Translations under genes and position numbers: made by a program | Source: Planifilum fimeticola | GTDB taxonomy: Bacteria > Bacillota > Bacilli > Thermoactinomycetales > DSM-44946 | DNA length: 64,000 bases | Reading direction: 5' to 3' | Assembly: GCF_003001905.1 (NCBI RefSeq) | Contig: NZ_PVNE01000004.1 | Coordinates: 1 to 64,000, forward strand | Shown: piece after piece, positions 33,707 through 41,883 of the stretch | How the letters are laid out: each line of letters starts with the position of its first letter | How positions within the stretch are numbered: the first letter of the stretch is position 1 | Notes under the pieces: generated by a model | Seen by the model: only the letters and a program-made list of their open reading frames with translations | Database searches by the model: none | Told to the model about the DNA's origin: nothing

Positions 33707-35041
33707 TTGATACGCGGAGACAGGAGTCTCTGGCTGAAAACCGCAAACTTTGGAAAGCCCAAATATCTTCGCTCCGATCAAATCTATTTTTACACCAAGA
33801 AAAAATCCTGGAACCAGCAACTGGACGCCATCCGTCGTGTTCGACCGAAGGCCCTTGTCCTTCCGCGCTCGCTCTCTCACCATCAAATTCCTCCCTCCGT
33901 CGGATTGGTCACCGTCGAAGACACCTTTGCCGCCTTCTGGCGCCTGGCCCTCTGGAATTGGAAACAATGCTCGCCACGAGTCATCGGAATCACCGGCAGC
34001 GCCGGAAAATCCACGACAACCGAGATGACGGCATCCATCCTGAAGCGGAAATGGTCGATGATCAAAACCCAGGGCAACCTGAATACCTACTCTTTCCTGC
34101 CCTCCTATCTGGTCCGCCTCTCCCCCGGTCACCGAATTCTTTTGCTGGAGATGGGCATGAAATCCCTGAACAACATCGCCCGGCAGTGCAGGGTGGTTCG
34201 TCCTGAAATCGGTGCCGTCACCAATGTGGGTGAAGCGCACGTCGGAAGCCTGGGCAGCCTCGACCGCGTGGTCCGCGCCAAACAGGAGCTGATCGACGGA
34301 ATGCGTCCGGGGGGAATCCTCTTCCTCAACGCCGACGACCCCCGATCCCGCAAGTTGAGCACCCATCGCTTCAGGGGAATTGTACGCACCTTCGGCATTC
34401 GCAACCCGGCTGATGTTCGCGCCCATTCGGTCCGTTACACCGCCCGGGGAATGGAATTCCGGGTGAGGCTGGATAAAATGGATTATGTCTTCCGCATTCC
34501 CGTTTTCGGCGTGCACAATGTGTACAACGCCCTGGTGGCAATCGGCATCGCCCGCGCGCTCCATGTTCCGATCCGGGACATCCAGGAAGGGCTCGCCCGC
34601 TTTCAACCGCCGAAAATGCGCCTCCAATTTGTCGCCGGACGCGGCGGGCGAACGCTGATCAACGATGCCTGGAATGCTAACCCCACCGCCATGATGGAAG
34701 GACTGAAAGTGCTGAAACATGTCGCCGGAGGCCGTCCTGCCGTCGCCGTACTGGGAGACATGCTCGAGCTGGGCGGTCTGAGCCGATGGGCCCACCAGCA
34801 AGTGGGCAGGTTCGTCGCCAAAATCACCCCCGATTGGCTCGTCACCGTGGGAAAAGACGCCCGGGAAATCGGGAGAACGGCCGTATCCCACGGAATGAAC
34901 CCTTCGCGGGTGCGCCACTTCAGCTCGCGGGAAGGCGCCGCCCGATTTCTTCAACAGCTCCCGCGAAACGCCGTCATCTATTTCAAAGCCTCGCGAAAGC
35001 TCCATTTCGAAAAGCTGGTCAGGCAATTGCGCGCCCCATAG
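33707..35041 (+). CDS. MurF-like Mur ligase paralogue, N-terminus not bounded
   Basis: An ATP-dependent amide ligase of the Mur family. The ATP loop is GITGSAGKSTTTE, then LEMGMKS, VTNVGEAHVGSLGS, LNADDPRS, FGVHNVYNALVAIGIA and INDAWNANPTAMMEGL, which follow MurF order (D-Ala-D-Ala addition to the UDP-MurNAc-tripeptide). From the TTG at 33707 it has 444 residues. The same frame continues upstream with VTLGNLARIIGGNLIRGD (from 33668), which fits the MurF N-terminal domain. That upstream part has no ATG, GTG or TTG; ATT at 33653 next to GGGAGGGG is the only candidate. The gene is isolated from cell-wall operons and carries operator site 2, so I take it for a regulated paralogue. Confidence 0.82.
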   Translation: MIRGDRSLWLKTANFGKPKYLRSDQIYFYTKKKSWNQQLDAIRRVRPKALVLPRSLSHHQIPPSVGLVTVEDTFAAFWRLALWNWKQCSPRVIGITGSAGKSTTTEMTASILKRKWSMIKTQGNLNTYSFLPSYLVRLSPGHRILLLEMGMKSLNNIARQCRVVRPEIGAVTNVGEAHVGSLGSLDRVVRAKQELIDGMRPGGILFLNADDPRSRKLSTHRFRGIVRTFGIRNPADVRAHSVRYTARGMEFRVRLDKMDYVFRIPVFGVHNVYNALVAIGIARALHVPIRDIQEGLARFQPPKMRLQFVAGRGGRTLINDAWNANPTAMMEGLKVLKHVAGGRPAVAVLGDMLELGGLSRWAHQQVGRFVAKITPDWLVTVGKDAREIGRTAVSHGMNPSRVRHFSSREGAARFLQQLPRNAVIYFKASRKLHFEKLVRQLRAP

Positions 35042-35071
35042 ATTCATGTGGGGCGATTTCTTGGGTTTTTA

Positions 35072-35086
35072 GTTTGTATTACAAAC
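35072..35086. promoter_or_regulatory. operator-like site 3 (GTTTGT-ATT-ACAAAC)
   Basis: A perfect palindrome that covers the -35 position (TTTGTA) of a promoter whose TATAAT lies at 35096-35101. Binding here would block that promoter. A second extended -10, TGTGATATAAT, lies at 35133-35143. Confidence 0.65.
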
Positions 35087-35095
35087 TTGTTTATA

Positions 35096-35143
35096 TATAA
35101 TCGAAAAAAACATTCCATCATCTCCGCCCTTCTGTGATATAAT
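35096..35143 (+). promoter_or_regulatory. two candidate -10 elements of DinB-like gene
   Basis: TATAAT at 35096-35101 lies downstream of the operator, and TGTGATATAAT ends at 35143. The second matches the extended -10 of the winged-helix gene (TGTGATATAAT near 32830) base for base, which supports common control. Confidence 0.5.
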
Positions 35144-35233
35144 CGGTTTGTAACAACCGTTTTCGTTTTTGATCGTTACGCATCGCTTGCTCCCGCGAAG
35201 CGGGCCTACCACTTGTTGAAGGAGGTCTTCCCT

Positions 35234-35710
35234 TTGACTCCTCCCGACGGCTCCATGTTGTGGAACTCCCTGAAGGAAATCATGAAAGAGGCCTTTGAAG
35301 GTCCCCCCGGAAGCGGCAGTTGGTTTACCGAATCAAAACCCGATTCCGGTCTGTTCGGAACACTCAAAAACCTGTCCGCCGAAGATGCTTCCCGTCCGGT
35401 GCCGACCAGCGAGGCACCGATCGCAGCCCACGTCGATCATATTCGATATTACATCGCCGGTGCCAATTCTTTTCTCCGGGGTGAAAAGACCGAATTGGAC
35501 TGGAACTTAAGCTGGAAGATACGCCGCGTCGATGAGGAAACCTGGCAGAACCTCTTGCGGGAGCTTCGAAAGGAATACGAAACCTTCATGGAAAGGATGG
35601 ACCAGGTGAAAGAGTGGGATCCCTATAAAACAAACATCCTTTTGGGGACTTTGGCCCACACGGCTTATCACCTGGGTTCACTCCGACAAATGGTCCGGTC
35701 GCTTCCATAA
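35234..35710 (+). CDS. DinB-like four-helix protein
   Basis: A 158-residue protein of the DinB/YfiT-like four-helix bundle group. The three expected metal-binding histidines are visible: HVDHIRYYI in the second helix and LAHTAYHLGSLRQ near the C-terminus. Members include thiol-dependent S-transferases (BstA-type) and many of unknown role. The TTG at 35234 is chosen because AAGGAGG lies eight bases upstream; an in-frame TTG at 35213 lies before that site. It carries operator site 3 and probably belongs to the regulon of the winged-helix protein. Confidence 0.8.
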   Translation: MTPPDGSMLWNSLKEIMKEAFEGPPGSGSWFTESKPDSGLFGTLKNLSAEDASRPVPTSEAPIAAHVDHIRYYIAGANSFLRGEKTELDWNLSWKIRRVDEETWQNLLRELRKEYETFMERMDQVKEWDPYKTNILLGTLAHTAYHLGSLRQMVRSLP

Positions 35711-35726
35711 GGGTACCCTCAAAAGG

Positions 35727-35756
35727 AACCGCCGCCGGTGAACCGGCGGCGGTTTT
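35727..35756 (+). terminator. terminator of DinB-like gene
   Basis: A perfect 12-bp GC-rich stem (35727-35738 with 35743-35754) with a TGAA loop is followed by TTTT and then A. It ends the plus-strand unit before the convergent ABC-F gene. Confidence 0.75.
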
Positions 35757-35775
35757 ACTTCAGTCGTCACACCCA

Positions 35776-37623
35776 TCAGCCATGGGAGGAGTGTTCCGCT
35801 TCCTTCAAGGCCTTCAACCGCATTAGTTCCACTTTGACCTCCCGGATGCGGTCGTACAGGATGCCTTTGTCCTCTTCCGTTTCCGGCTCCTCTTCGGCCA
35901 TCAGCCGGCTCAATTCCAATTCCAGGGAACGGATTCGCCTCTCCGTTTCGGGATCGGCCGACCGGGCCCGATCTTTCAGGCGGGTCAGATACTCTCCATA
36001 TCCCCCTGGATAAATTTCCACGCGCCCATTCCTCAAATGGGCCACCCGGTTGGACACCTTCTTCAACAGCGTGCGGTCATGGGAAACCAGCACCATCGCT
36101 CCCGGGTATTGAAGCAGCGCCTCCTCGATTCGCTCCCGGGTGGGAATATCCAGATAGTTGGTCGGTTCATCCAGTACCATCAGGTTGGCCTCGGAAAAAT
36201 AGAGATTGACGAAAGCCACCCGACATCGTTCACCCATGCTGAGACTGCCGATTTTTCGGTGAACTTCCTCCTTCCGGAACAAAAACGCGGCGAGAATGTT
36301 CCGAGCCTCTCCCTGGGTCATCCCCGGAAGGCGAAGAAGGCTCTCCAAAATCGTCTCATCCTCCTTCAAATTCTCCAGCTCCTGAGCGAAATAGCCCACC
36401 CGCAGAGCCGGATGGCGGATCACCGTCCCCGTGCGGGGGTCCAGTTTTCCGGCGAGCAACTTCAACAGCGTCGTCTTCCCGCTTCCGTTCGGGCCGACCA
36501 CAACCATCCGATCCCCCCGGGAAAGGGTGAAGGTGATATTCTTGAGTACCGTCTCCTCCCCGTAACCGACATCCGCTCCCTCCAGCCGAATCAGATGGCG
36601 CGCTTCAAAGGTGCCCTCTTCGAAGCGGACCTGCACCCGGGGATCCTCTTTGGGGCGCTCTACCTTTTCCTGCTCCAGACGTTCCAGCGCCCTTTCCTTG
36701 GCCTGAAAACGGGTTCGGTTCTTTTCAGCCCTTTTCTTCAGAAAGGGATTTCGCTCGCCGGCGGTGGTGTGGGCCTTTGCGTACCATTCGCGGTAGCGGC
36801 GGATCGCTTCCTCCAATTTTCGCTTCTGTTGCTGCTGCTTTTTGTAGAGGGCTTCCTGCTCTTTGCGCTCCCGCTCCCGTTCCCGCCTGAAGTCCGTATA
36901 TCCTCCCCTGTAGGTCCGGGTTCCCTTCGGCGTAAGCTCCACCGTTTTGTCAGCCAGCCGGTCGATCCACTCCCGATCGTGGGAAACAAACAGCACGGTT
37001 CCGCGATATGACCGGATCCATTCCCCCAACCAGTCCGCCGTCTCCACATCCAGGTGATTGGTGGGCTCATCCAGGAGCAACAGGGGCGGATCCCCCATCA
37101 ACGCTCGGGCCAATTGGGCACGGGTTTTTTGCCCCCCGCTCAGCCGGCTGTATAACGCCTCTCCGGACAGGCGAAAGCGGGTCAGCTGCGCTTCCACCTC
37201 CAACTCCCACTCATAGCCGCCGAGGAGCTGGAATCGTTCCAAAACCGATCCGTACCGTACGACATGCTCCTGCATCCGCTCCCCTCCCCCGTCGGCCATC
37301 CATTGCTCCAGCCGGACCCGCTCCCGCTTCAACCGGTGCAACTCCGTGCTTCCGGATTCCACGAAATCCCTGACACTCCAATCCTCCGGTACCGTCAGAT
37401 GCTGCTCCACCAACTCCCATCGTTCCGCCGGCCAGCGGCGAAAAATCGTTCCTCCGTCCGGGGGGATCCTCCCCGTCAGACATCCCAGCAGCGTCGTTTT
37501 CCCCGCTCCGTTTTGTCCGATCAGGGCGACGCGCTCCCCCTGCTCCACCTCCAAATGGACGTTCTCAAACACCCGTTTTCCGTTCCACTCTTTCTTCAGG
37601 TTCTCCGCCTTCAAAACCACCAT
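35776..37623 (-). CDS. ABC-F ATPase, ribosome-protection type
   Basis: A 615-residue soluble protein with two ABC domains. Walker A motifs are GQNGAGKTT (36-44) and GPNGSGKTT; signatures are RLSGGQKTR and SLSMGERCR; Walker B motifs are LLLLDEPTNHLD and LMVLDEPTNYLD. The linker between them (about 235-330) is a long charged helical pair with EWYAKAHTTAGERNPFLKKR, as in antibiotic-resistance ABC-F proteins such as VmlR and Msr, which remove drugs from the ribosome. A C-terminal coiled coil ends the chain. There are no membrane segments. GAGGAGGG lies six bases before the ATG and is buried in a hairpin; the leader carries an attenuator and a small ORF, which fits induction by ribosome-stalling drugs. 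Confidence 0.88.
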   Translation of the reverse strand: MVVLKAENLKKEWNGKRVFENVHLEVEQGERVALIGQNGAGKTTLLGCLTGRIPPDGGTIFRRWPAERWELVEQHLTVPEDWSVRDFVESGSTELHRLKRERVRLEQWMADGGGERMQEHVVRYGSVLERFQLLGGYEWELEVEAQLTRFRLSGEALYSRLSGGQKTRAQLARALMGDPPLLLLDEPTNHLDVETADWLGEWIRSYRGTVLFVSHDREWIDRLADKTVELTPKGTRTYRGGYTDFRRERERERKEQEALYKKQQQQKRKLEEAIRRYREWYAKAHTTAGERNPFLKKRAEKNRTRFQAKERALERLEQEKVERPKEDPRVQVRFEEGTFEARHLIRLEGADVGYGEETVLKNITFTLSRGDRMVVVGPNGSGKTTLLKLLAGKLDPRTGTVIRHPALRVGYFAQELENLKEDETILESLLRLPGMTQGEARNILAAFLFRKEEVHRKIGSLSMGERCRVAFVNLYFSEANLMVLDEPTNYLDIPTRERIEEALLQYPGAMVLVSHDRTLLKKVSNRVAHLRNGRVEIYPGGYGEYLTRLKDRARSADPETERRIRSLELELSRLMAEEEPETEEDKGILYDRIREVKVELMRLKALKEAEHSSHG

Positions 37624-37629
37624 AAAAAA

Positions 37630-37681
37630 CCCTCCTCACGTTGCACTTTGAAAAGCGTCTGCCCGGCAACGGTGAGGAGGG
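37630..37681 (-). promoter_or_regulatory. hairpin that sequesters the ABC-F ribosome site
   Basis: In the minus-strand RNA, CCCTCCTCACcGTTGC (37681-37666) pairs with GCAACGTGAGGAGGG (37644-37630) with one bulged C. The second arm contains the GGAGG ribosome site of the ABC-F gene. Its closure would lower translation, and a ribosome stalled on the leader ORF could open it. Confidence 0.7.
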
Positions 37682-37764
37682 TCGAACGCAGACCCCCGAC
37701 GACATCGCACAAAAAAAGCGTGCCCTCCGTCCTCGGTTATACGCGTATCCTTAAAAATGGACAT
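37636..37764 (-). CDS. putative 42-residue leader peptide
   Basis: An open frame that begins with MSIFKDTRITEDGG and ends at a TGA inside the SD-containing arm of the sequestering hairpin, 13 bases before the ABC-F start. The ATG at 37764 lies right after the attenuator T tract, and its own ribosome site is weak. Its position is what one expects of a regulatory leader ORF, but the sequence itself is not proof of translation. Confidence 0.45.
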   Translation of the reverse strand: MSIFKDTRITEDGGHAFFVRCRRGSAFDPPHRCRADAFQSAT

Positions 37765-37834
37765 AAAAATCCCGACCGCTCCACCGTAGCGGGCCCAGAC
37801 GCCGTATCTGATTGGGCTCGGATTCAGCGGTCGG
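37765..37834 (-). terminator. attenuator-like hairpin in ABC-F leader
   Basis: In the minus-strand RNA, CCGACCGCT (37834-37826) pairs with AGCGGTCGG (37780-37772), with an inner GCCCA/TGGGC helix in the loop. It is followed by GATTTTT, so transcription may stop here about 100 bases after initiation unless the structure is remodelled. Confidence 0.6.
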
Positions 37835-37873
37835 AATGCATTTCGCGCCGATTGCCCCCTCAATCCTTGATTG

Positions 37874-37902
37874 GTTATATGAATTCTAACAAATCGAGCC
37901 AA
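37874..37902 (-). promoter_or_regulatory. promoter of ABC-F gene
   Basis: TTGGCT (37897-37902) and TATAAC (37874-37879) are 17 bases apart on the minus strand. The resulting leader is about 245 bases and holds the attenuator, the leader ORF and the sequestering hairpin. The remaining 190 bases up to the next gene show nothing else. Confidence 0.6.
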
Positions 37903-38088
37903 AAATGTCCATCTCCCGCAGCCCATTCACCAAACTCAAGCTTACACAAAAGAGGAGCCGCGCAGATGGGAATCTTCGCCGCCGGGCGAAGCACCCGCCG
38001 ACCAAAGATCGTCTGGACGGGCCCACAACACGTGATCCGCGATCCCCGTTCTCAGCTTGCGCACGAGTCCCCCTTCTTTTGACGGAGC

Positions 38089-39018
38089 CTACTTCCGGAA
38101 ATCGATTCGACCGAAGGCCTTCAGCTTGATCAGATTTTGAACCGTCAAGTATCCTTTCCACTCTTCCCTGGCAACCTGCCAATCCCTGTGGTACTGCCCC
38201 CACTCCCAGTTGGGATCCCAAGAACCGTCCTCCGATTGTTTTTCAATCACATAATCCAGGTTTCTGGCCACATCGTCGGCCATCTCCTCGTAAAAAGGCG
38301 ACACGGGAGTTTCGACTAACATGAGGGGCTGCATGCAGTACTGATCCCAACGGTCGGGCCGGGTCTCCACCAAATCGGCCAATTGGAGGCGGATTGCCCC
38401 GATAATCCGGTCCCGGACAGATTTGGGGGCCTGCTCCGCCAATCGGACATAGCAGAGACATTCGTGCATGGTCAATTTCGTTCGTTCGAGATGCTCCATG
38501 CACCGGCGGGTCAAATCGTCGAGAAAATCCGCCGGCACCCACCGGGAATACCGGTGAAAATAACCGACGATTTCCGCAAAGGGATTTCCCCAAGCCTCTT
38601 CCACCGAGGTTTGCCCCCGCTTCTCGTCGTAATGCCACCAGGGGGCATGGGGCACGCGGTTCACCGATTCAGGAACGGCTTTCCATCGACCGGCACGCTC
38701 ATCATAGGCCTCGAGAAGATAACGGATCCCCTTTTTCACCATGGGGTGATCCGCGGGCGTTTGGACGGCGATCAAATATTGGAATCCGACGGTGGTGGCC
38801 ATTGCTGAAGAAGCTTGGAGGCGGAAATCCGGCTCGATGGCGTGTCCGAATCCCCCGTCCTCGTTTTGGTACCTCTCCAACTCCTCCCAAACCCGTTCTG
38901 GAGATCCTTCGCCAAACGCATATTCAAACAACGCCCGGTCGATTCCGCGGGCCTTCTCCTGAACAAATCTCTTCCCCTTCTCAAAATCCGTCCGACTGAG
39001 TTGAAGCGGCGAACGCAT
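38089..39018 (-). CDS. terpenoid-cyclase/prenyltransferase-fold protein, unknown role
   Basis: A 309-residue soluble protein. Repeats of the QxxDGGFG / QSEDGSW kind (QNEDGGFGHAIEPDF near 50; QSEDGSWDPNWEWG near 265) are the mark of alpha/alpha-toroid folds as in squalene cyclase and protein prenyltransferases. The DxDD motif of class II cyclases is not visible, so catalysis of that kind is doubtful. I do not recognise a specific function. It has no signal peptide or membrane segment. GGGAGAGG lies just before the ATG. It is separated by 52 bases from the LysE-type gene upstream, so the two could be co-transcribed. Confidence 0.7.
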   Translation of the reverse strand: MRSPLQLSRTDFEKGKRFVQEKARGIDRALFEYAFGEGSPERVWEELERYQNEDGGFGHAIEPDFRLQASSAMATTVGFQYLIAVQTPADHPMVKKGIRYLLEAYDERAGRWKAVPESVNRVPHAPWWHYDEKRGQTSVEEAWGNPFAEIVGYFHRYSRWVPADFLDDLTRRCMEHLERTKLTMHECLCYVRLAEQAPKSVRDRIIGAIRLQLADLVETRPDRWDQYCMQPLMLVETPVSPFYEEMADDVARNLDYVIEKQSEDGSWDPNWEWGQYHRDWQVAREEWKGYLTVQNLIKLKAFGRIDFRK

Positions 39019-39070
39019 CCATCCTCTCCCCTTTGATTATTGCCCCTGTTTCCTCCCTTTTTCTTCCCCT

Positions 39071-39703
39071 TCACTCCCTCTCCATAAATACCAACCTCGC
39101 TCCCAACAAGGCGTATATCCCCGCCTTGGTCCGGCTGACCCACTTCGACGAGGTCGCGTTTTTCAGGACATTGCGGCCGATCCGGTGAGCGATCACGGAA
39201 ACGGCGGTAAATACGAGCAGCGCCTGTGCGGTAAACACCGCCCCGAGAACCATCATTTGCCAGGAAACGGAACCGGCGCCCGGTGAAACGAACTGGGGAA
39301 AAAACGCCAGAAAAAACAAGGAAACCTTCGGATTGAGCAGATTCATGAGGATGCCCCGCCGGTAGAGTGCGGCAAATGGCCGGCGGCGCACGGGCGGCTC
39401 ATCGGCTCCCCCCGTATCCTCCGCTTCCCGCAGCGCCTGCCAAGCCAAAACAAACAGGTAAAGCGCCCCCGCCCACTTCAACGCCTGAAAGGCGACGGAA
39501 GAATGGTACAGCAGCGCCGAAACACCCAATACGGCCGCCGTCGTATGCACCACCAATCCCGTGCACAACCCCAGGGCGACAGCAATTCCGTCCCGGCGGC
39601 TGTGTGTGATGCTCTGGGCGATGACGAACAAGATGTCCGGCCCCGGCATCAAGGTCAGCATCACGGAGATCCCCGTAAATAGGAGCAGATCCGCAATATC
39701 CAT
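39071..39703 (-). CDS. LysE-family amino-acid exporter
   Basis: A 210-residue membrane protein with about six transmembrane helices of the LysE/RhtB type. The N-terminal signature LMPGPDILFVIAQS and the GILMNLLNPKVSLFFLAFFPQFV segment are diagnostic. It would export an amino acid or analogue in exchange for protons, with unknown substrate. The ATG at 39703 is chosen since GGAGGTGA is five bases upstream; the longer frame (39718) begins before that site. Confidence 0.92.
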   Translation of the reverse strand: MDIADLLLFTGISVMLTLMPGPDILFVIAQSITHSRRDGIAVALGLCTGLVVHTTAAVLGVSALLYHSSVAFQALKWAGALYLFVLAWQALREAEDTGGADEPPVRRRPFAALYRRGILMNLLNPKVSLFFLAFFPQFVSPGAGSVSWQMMVLGAVFTAQALLVFTAVSVIAHRIGRNVLKNATSSKWVSRTKAGIYALLGARLVFMERE

Positions 39704-39880
39704 TTCCTTCACCTCCATCTCCGTGCTTCCGGTTTATCCTGTGTCGGGATCGAAACGAAGAGATTTTGTCCGATTTGCTCTGTTAGAAGTATTTCGAAAA
39801 ATGCCTGCAGGGGGAAATGAGACGGGCAACAGCCGAAGCCTCAAACACATTTCCCTCCTGTTTCAATTCTTCATCCTTCT

Positions 39881-40726
39881 TTAGTGAATATCCCGCTTTT
39901 TGAACCGGCCTCCGTTGACATCGTGAATGTTGCCGACGGCCAAAAAAGCTTGGGGGTCCAACTCTTCCACAATCATCTTCAGCTTCGCTTCCTCCAACCG
40001 GGTTACCACGCAGAAAATCACCTTTTTCTCGTCTCCGGTATAGGCTCCCTCTCCGGACAGATAGGTGACCCCCCGACCCAGTCGGTAGAGAAGCGCTTCC
40101 CCGATTTCCTTGGCGCGGTCGCTGATGATCCACACCGATTTGGTTTCATCAAATCCTTCGATGACGATATCAATCATTTTGAAGGCAATGAAATAAGCAA
40201 TCAGCGAGTACATGGCCCGGTCCCAACCGAAAACGAACCCGGCACTTCCCAGGATGAAGATATTGAAAAACATCACGATCTGGCCGACGGAAAAGGGAAG
40301 CCGCTTGTTGAACAGGATGGCCAAAATTTCCGTTCCGTCCAAGGAGCCCCCGTAGCGGATGACAAATCCCACTCCCATTCCCAGAATGATTCCCCCGAAA
40401 ACCGTCGCCAACAGCGGATCATCCGTGACCTCATCGATGGAATGGAGAAGTGCCGTTCCGACCGACAGCAGGCCCACTGCAAAAAACGTGGACAAGGCGA
40501 AGGTTTTACCGATTTGCTTGTAACCGATATAGAAGAAAGGAAGGTTGAGGAAAAAAATCAGGATCCCCAACTTCATTCCCGTCAAATGGGACAAAATGAT
40601 CGATATCCCGACGATTCCTCCATCGATGATATTGTTGGGCACAAGGAACAATTCCAGTCCCACCGCCGCCAGCATGGCACCGATGGCGATCAGCACCGCT
40701 CTCTTCAGCAATCTGACCTTTGTCAT
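39881..40726 (-). CDS. YitT family membrane protein (DUF161/DUF2179)
   Basis: A 281-residue protein with five or six transmembrane helices (1-170) and a C-terminal cytosolic DUF2179 domain (about 190-275) with SDRAKEIGEALLYRLGRGVTYLSGEGAYTG and KVIFCVVTRLEEAKL. Family members in Bacillus (YitT, YpjC and others) have no established function. The ATG at 40726 follows AAGGGGGAAGATA. It is a single gene. Confidence 0.92.
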   Translation of the reverse strand: MTKVRLLKRAVLIAIGAMLAAVGLELFLVPNNIIDGGIVGISIILSHLTGMKLGILIFFLNLPFFYIGYKQIGKTFALSTFFAVGLLSVGTALLHSIDEVTDDPLLATVFGGIILGMGVGFVIRYGGSLDGTEILAILFNKRLPFSVGQIVMFFNIFILGSAGFVFGWDRAMYSLIAYFIAFKMIDIVIEGFDETKSVWIISDRAKEIGEALLYRLGRGVTYLSGEGAYTGDEKKVIFCVVTRLEEAKLKMIVEELDPQAFLAVGNIHDVNGGRFKKRDIH

Positions 40727-40845
40727 TATCTTCCCCCTTCTACAGGTGTGAAAAGAAACGAGTTCAAATATTATCCTCACATTATAAAAATGATATCAGA
40801 CCATCCCCATCCGTCAACACGACATCTTCATTTTCCCCCATCACA

Positions 40846-40868
40846 AAAGCCGGGAAAATCCCCGGCTT
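40846..40868 (-). terminator. terminator of opp operon
   Basis: AAGCCGGG (40847-40854) pairs with CCCGGCTT (40861-40868) around a 6-base loop, followed on the minus strand by TTTTGTG. It lies 70 bases after the oppC stop. Confidence 0.6.
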
Positions 40869-40937
40869 GTCGTTTAATCCGGCTTTTGGGAAATGGCTGT
40901 CACGCGGGAGCCGCCCGTCGCGATCTGCCGGGGACTC

Positions 40938-41870
40938 CTATCGCCGTGTCGAGCGAGTATCGAACGCGTCCCTGAGTCCGTCGCCGATGAAATTGATCGC
41001 CAACACGGTGATGACAATCATAAATCCGGGTGGAATCCACAGCCATGGCTGCTGGGTCAGGACGCGCAAGTTCCGGGCGCCGTTCAGCATGTTCCCCCAA
41101 GTGGGCGTCGGCTCCGGCACCCCGAAACCGAGAAAGCTGAGGGCCGACTCCACGGAGATCATCACCGCCATCAACAGGGTGGCGTTGACGATGATCGGTC
41201 CGAGGGCGTTGGGAATCATGTGGCGGAAGATGATCCGAAGATCGCTGCATCCGATCGCCCGGGCACTCAGCACAAATTCCCTCTCCCTGAGCGAGAGAAA
41301 CTGGCCGCGGACGATCCTTGCCGTGGTCGCCCAGGATGTGAGAGCCAGAGCGACAATCAGCACCCAGAGGCTGGTTTTTTCAAGAATGGACGCCAAAAAG
41401 AGAAACATCAGCAGGGTGGGAAGTGTGAGCAGCACATCCGTGGCGCGCATGATGATCATATCCACCCATTTGCCGTAATATCCGGCGATGGCCCCCAGCG
41501 TCCCTCCGATCAAAACCGTAAAGATCATCGTTAACAGTCCGATCAATAGAGAAATGCGTCCCCCGTACAACAGGCGGGAAAAGGTATCCCTTCCGGTGTC
41601 GTCGGTGCCCAGCCAGTGCTTCCCGTCCGGGCGGGCATCGGTGTTGTACAGATCGGAGGTGTACGGATTGTTTTTCGCGATCAGCGGAGCGCAGATCGAC
41701 AACAGCGTGACCGCGAGCAGGATAAAGATTCCGGCCACCGCCATCCGGTTTCGGACAAACCGTCGGAGGGCCAGCTGGAAGGGAGATTTCCCCTTCCTCC
41801 CCTTGGCGTCCGGATTGAGTTCGGGACCTTGTTCCGGCTGGTTCAGAATCACTTCGGCAGAAGAAGACAT
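40938..41870 (-). CDS. oppC: oligopeptide ABC transporter permease OppC/DppC type
   Basis: A 310-residue permease with an N-terminal cytoplasmic tail, a first transmembrane helix (46-66), a periplasmic-side loop with HWLGTDDTGRDTFSRL (the OppC hallmark) and five further helices. The EAA loop EFVLSARAIGCSDLRIIFRHMIPN binds the ATPases. It forms the channel with OppB. GGAGGTGATGAGGG precedes the ATG. It is last in the five-gene minus-strand operon and follows oppB by 13 bases. Confidence 0.93.
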   Translation of the reverse strand: MSSSAEVILNQPEQGPELNPDAKGRKGKSPFQLALRRFVRNRMAVAGIFILLAVTLLSICAPLIAKNNPYTSDLYNTDARPDGKHWLGTDDTGRDTFSRLLYGGRISLLIGLLTMIFTVLIGGTLGAIAGYYGKWVDMIIMRATDVLLTLPTLLMFLFLASILEKTSLWVLIVALALTSWATTARIVRGQFLSLREREFVLSARAIGCSDLRIIFRHMIPNALGPIIVNATLLMAVMISVESALSFLGFGVPEPTPTWGNMLNGARNLRVLTQQPWLWIPPGFMIVITVLAINFIGDGLRDAFDTRSTRR

Positions 41871-41883
41871 CCCTCATCACCTC

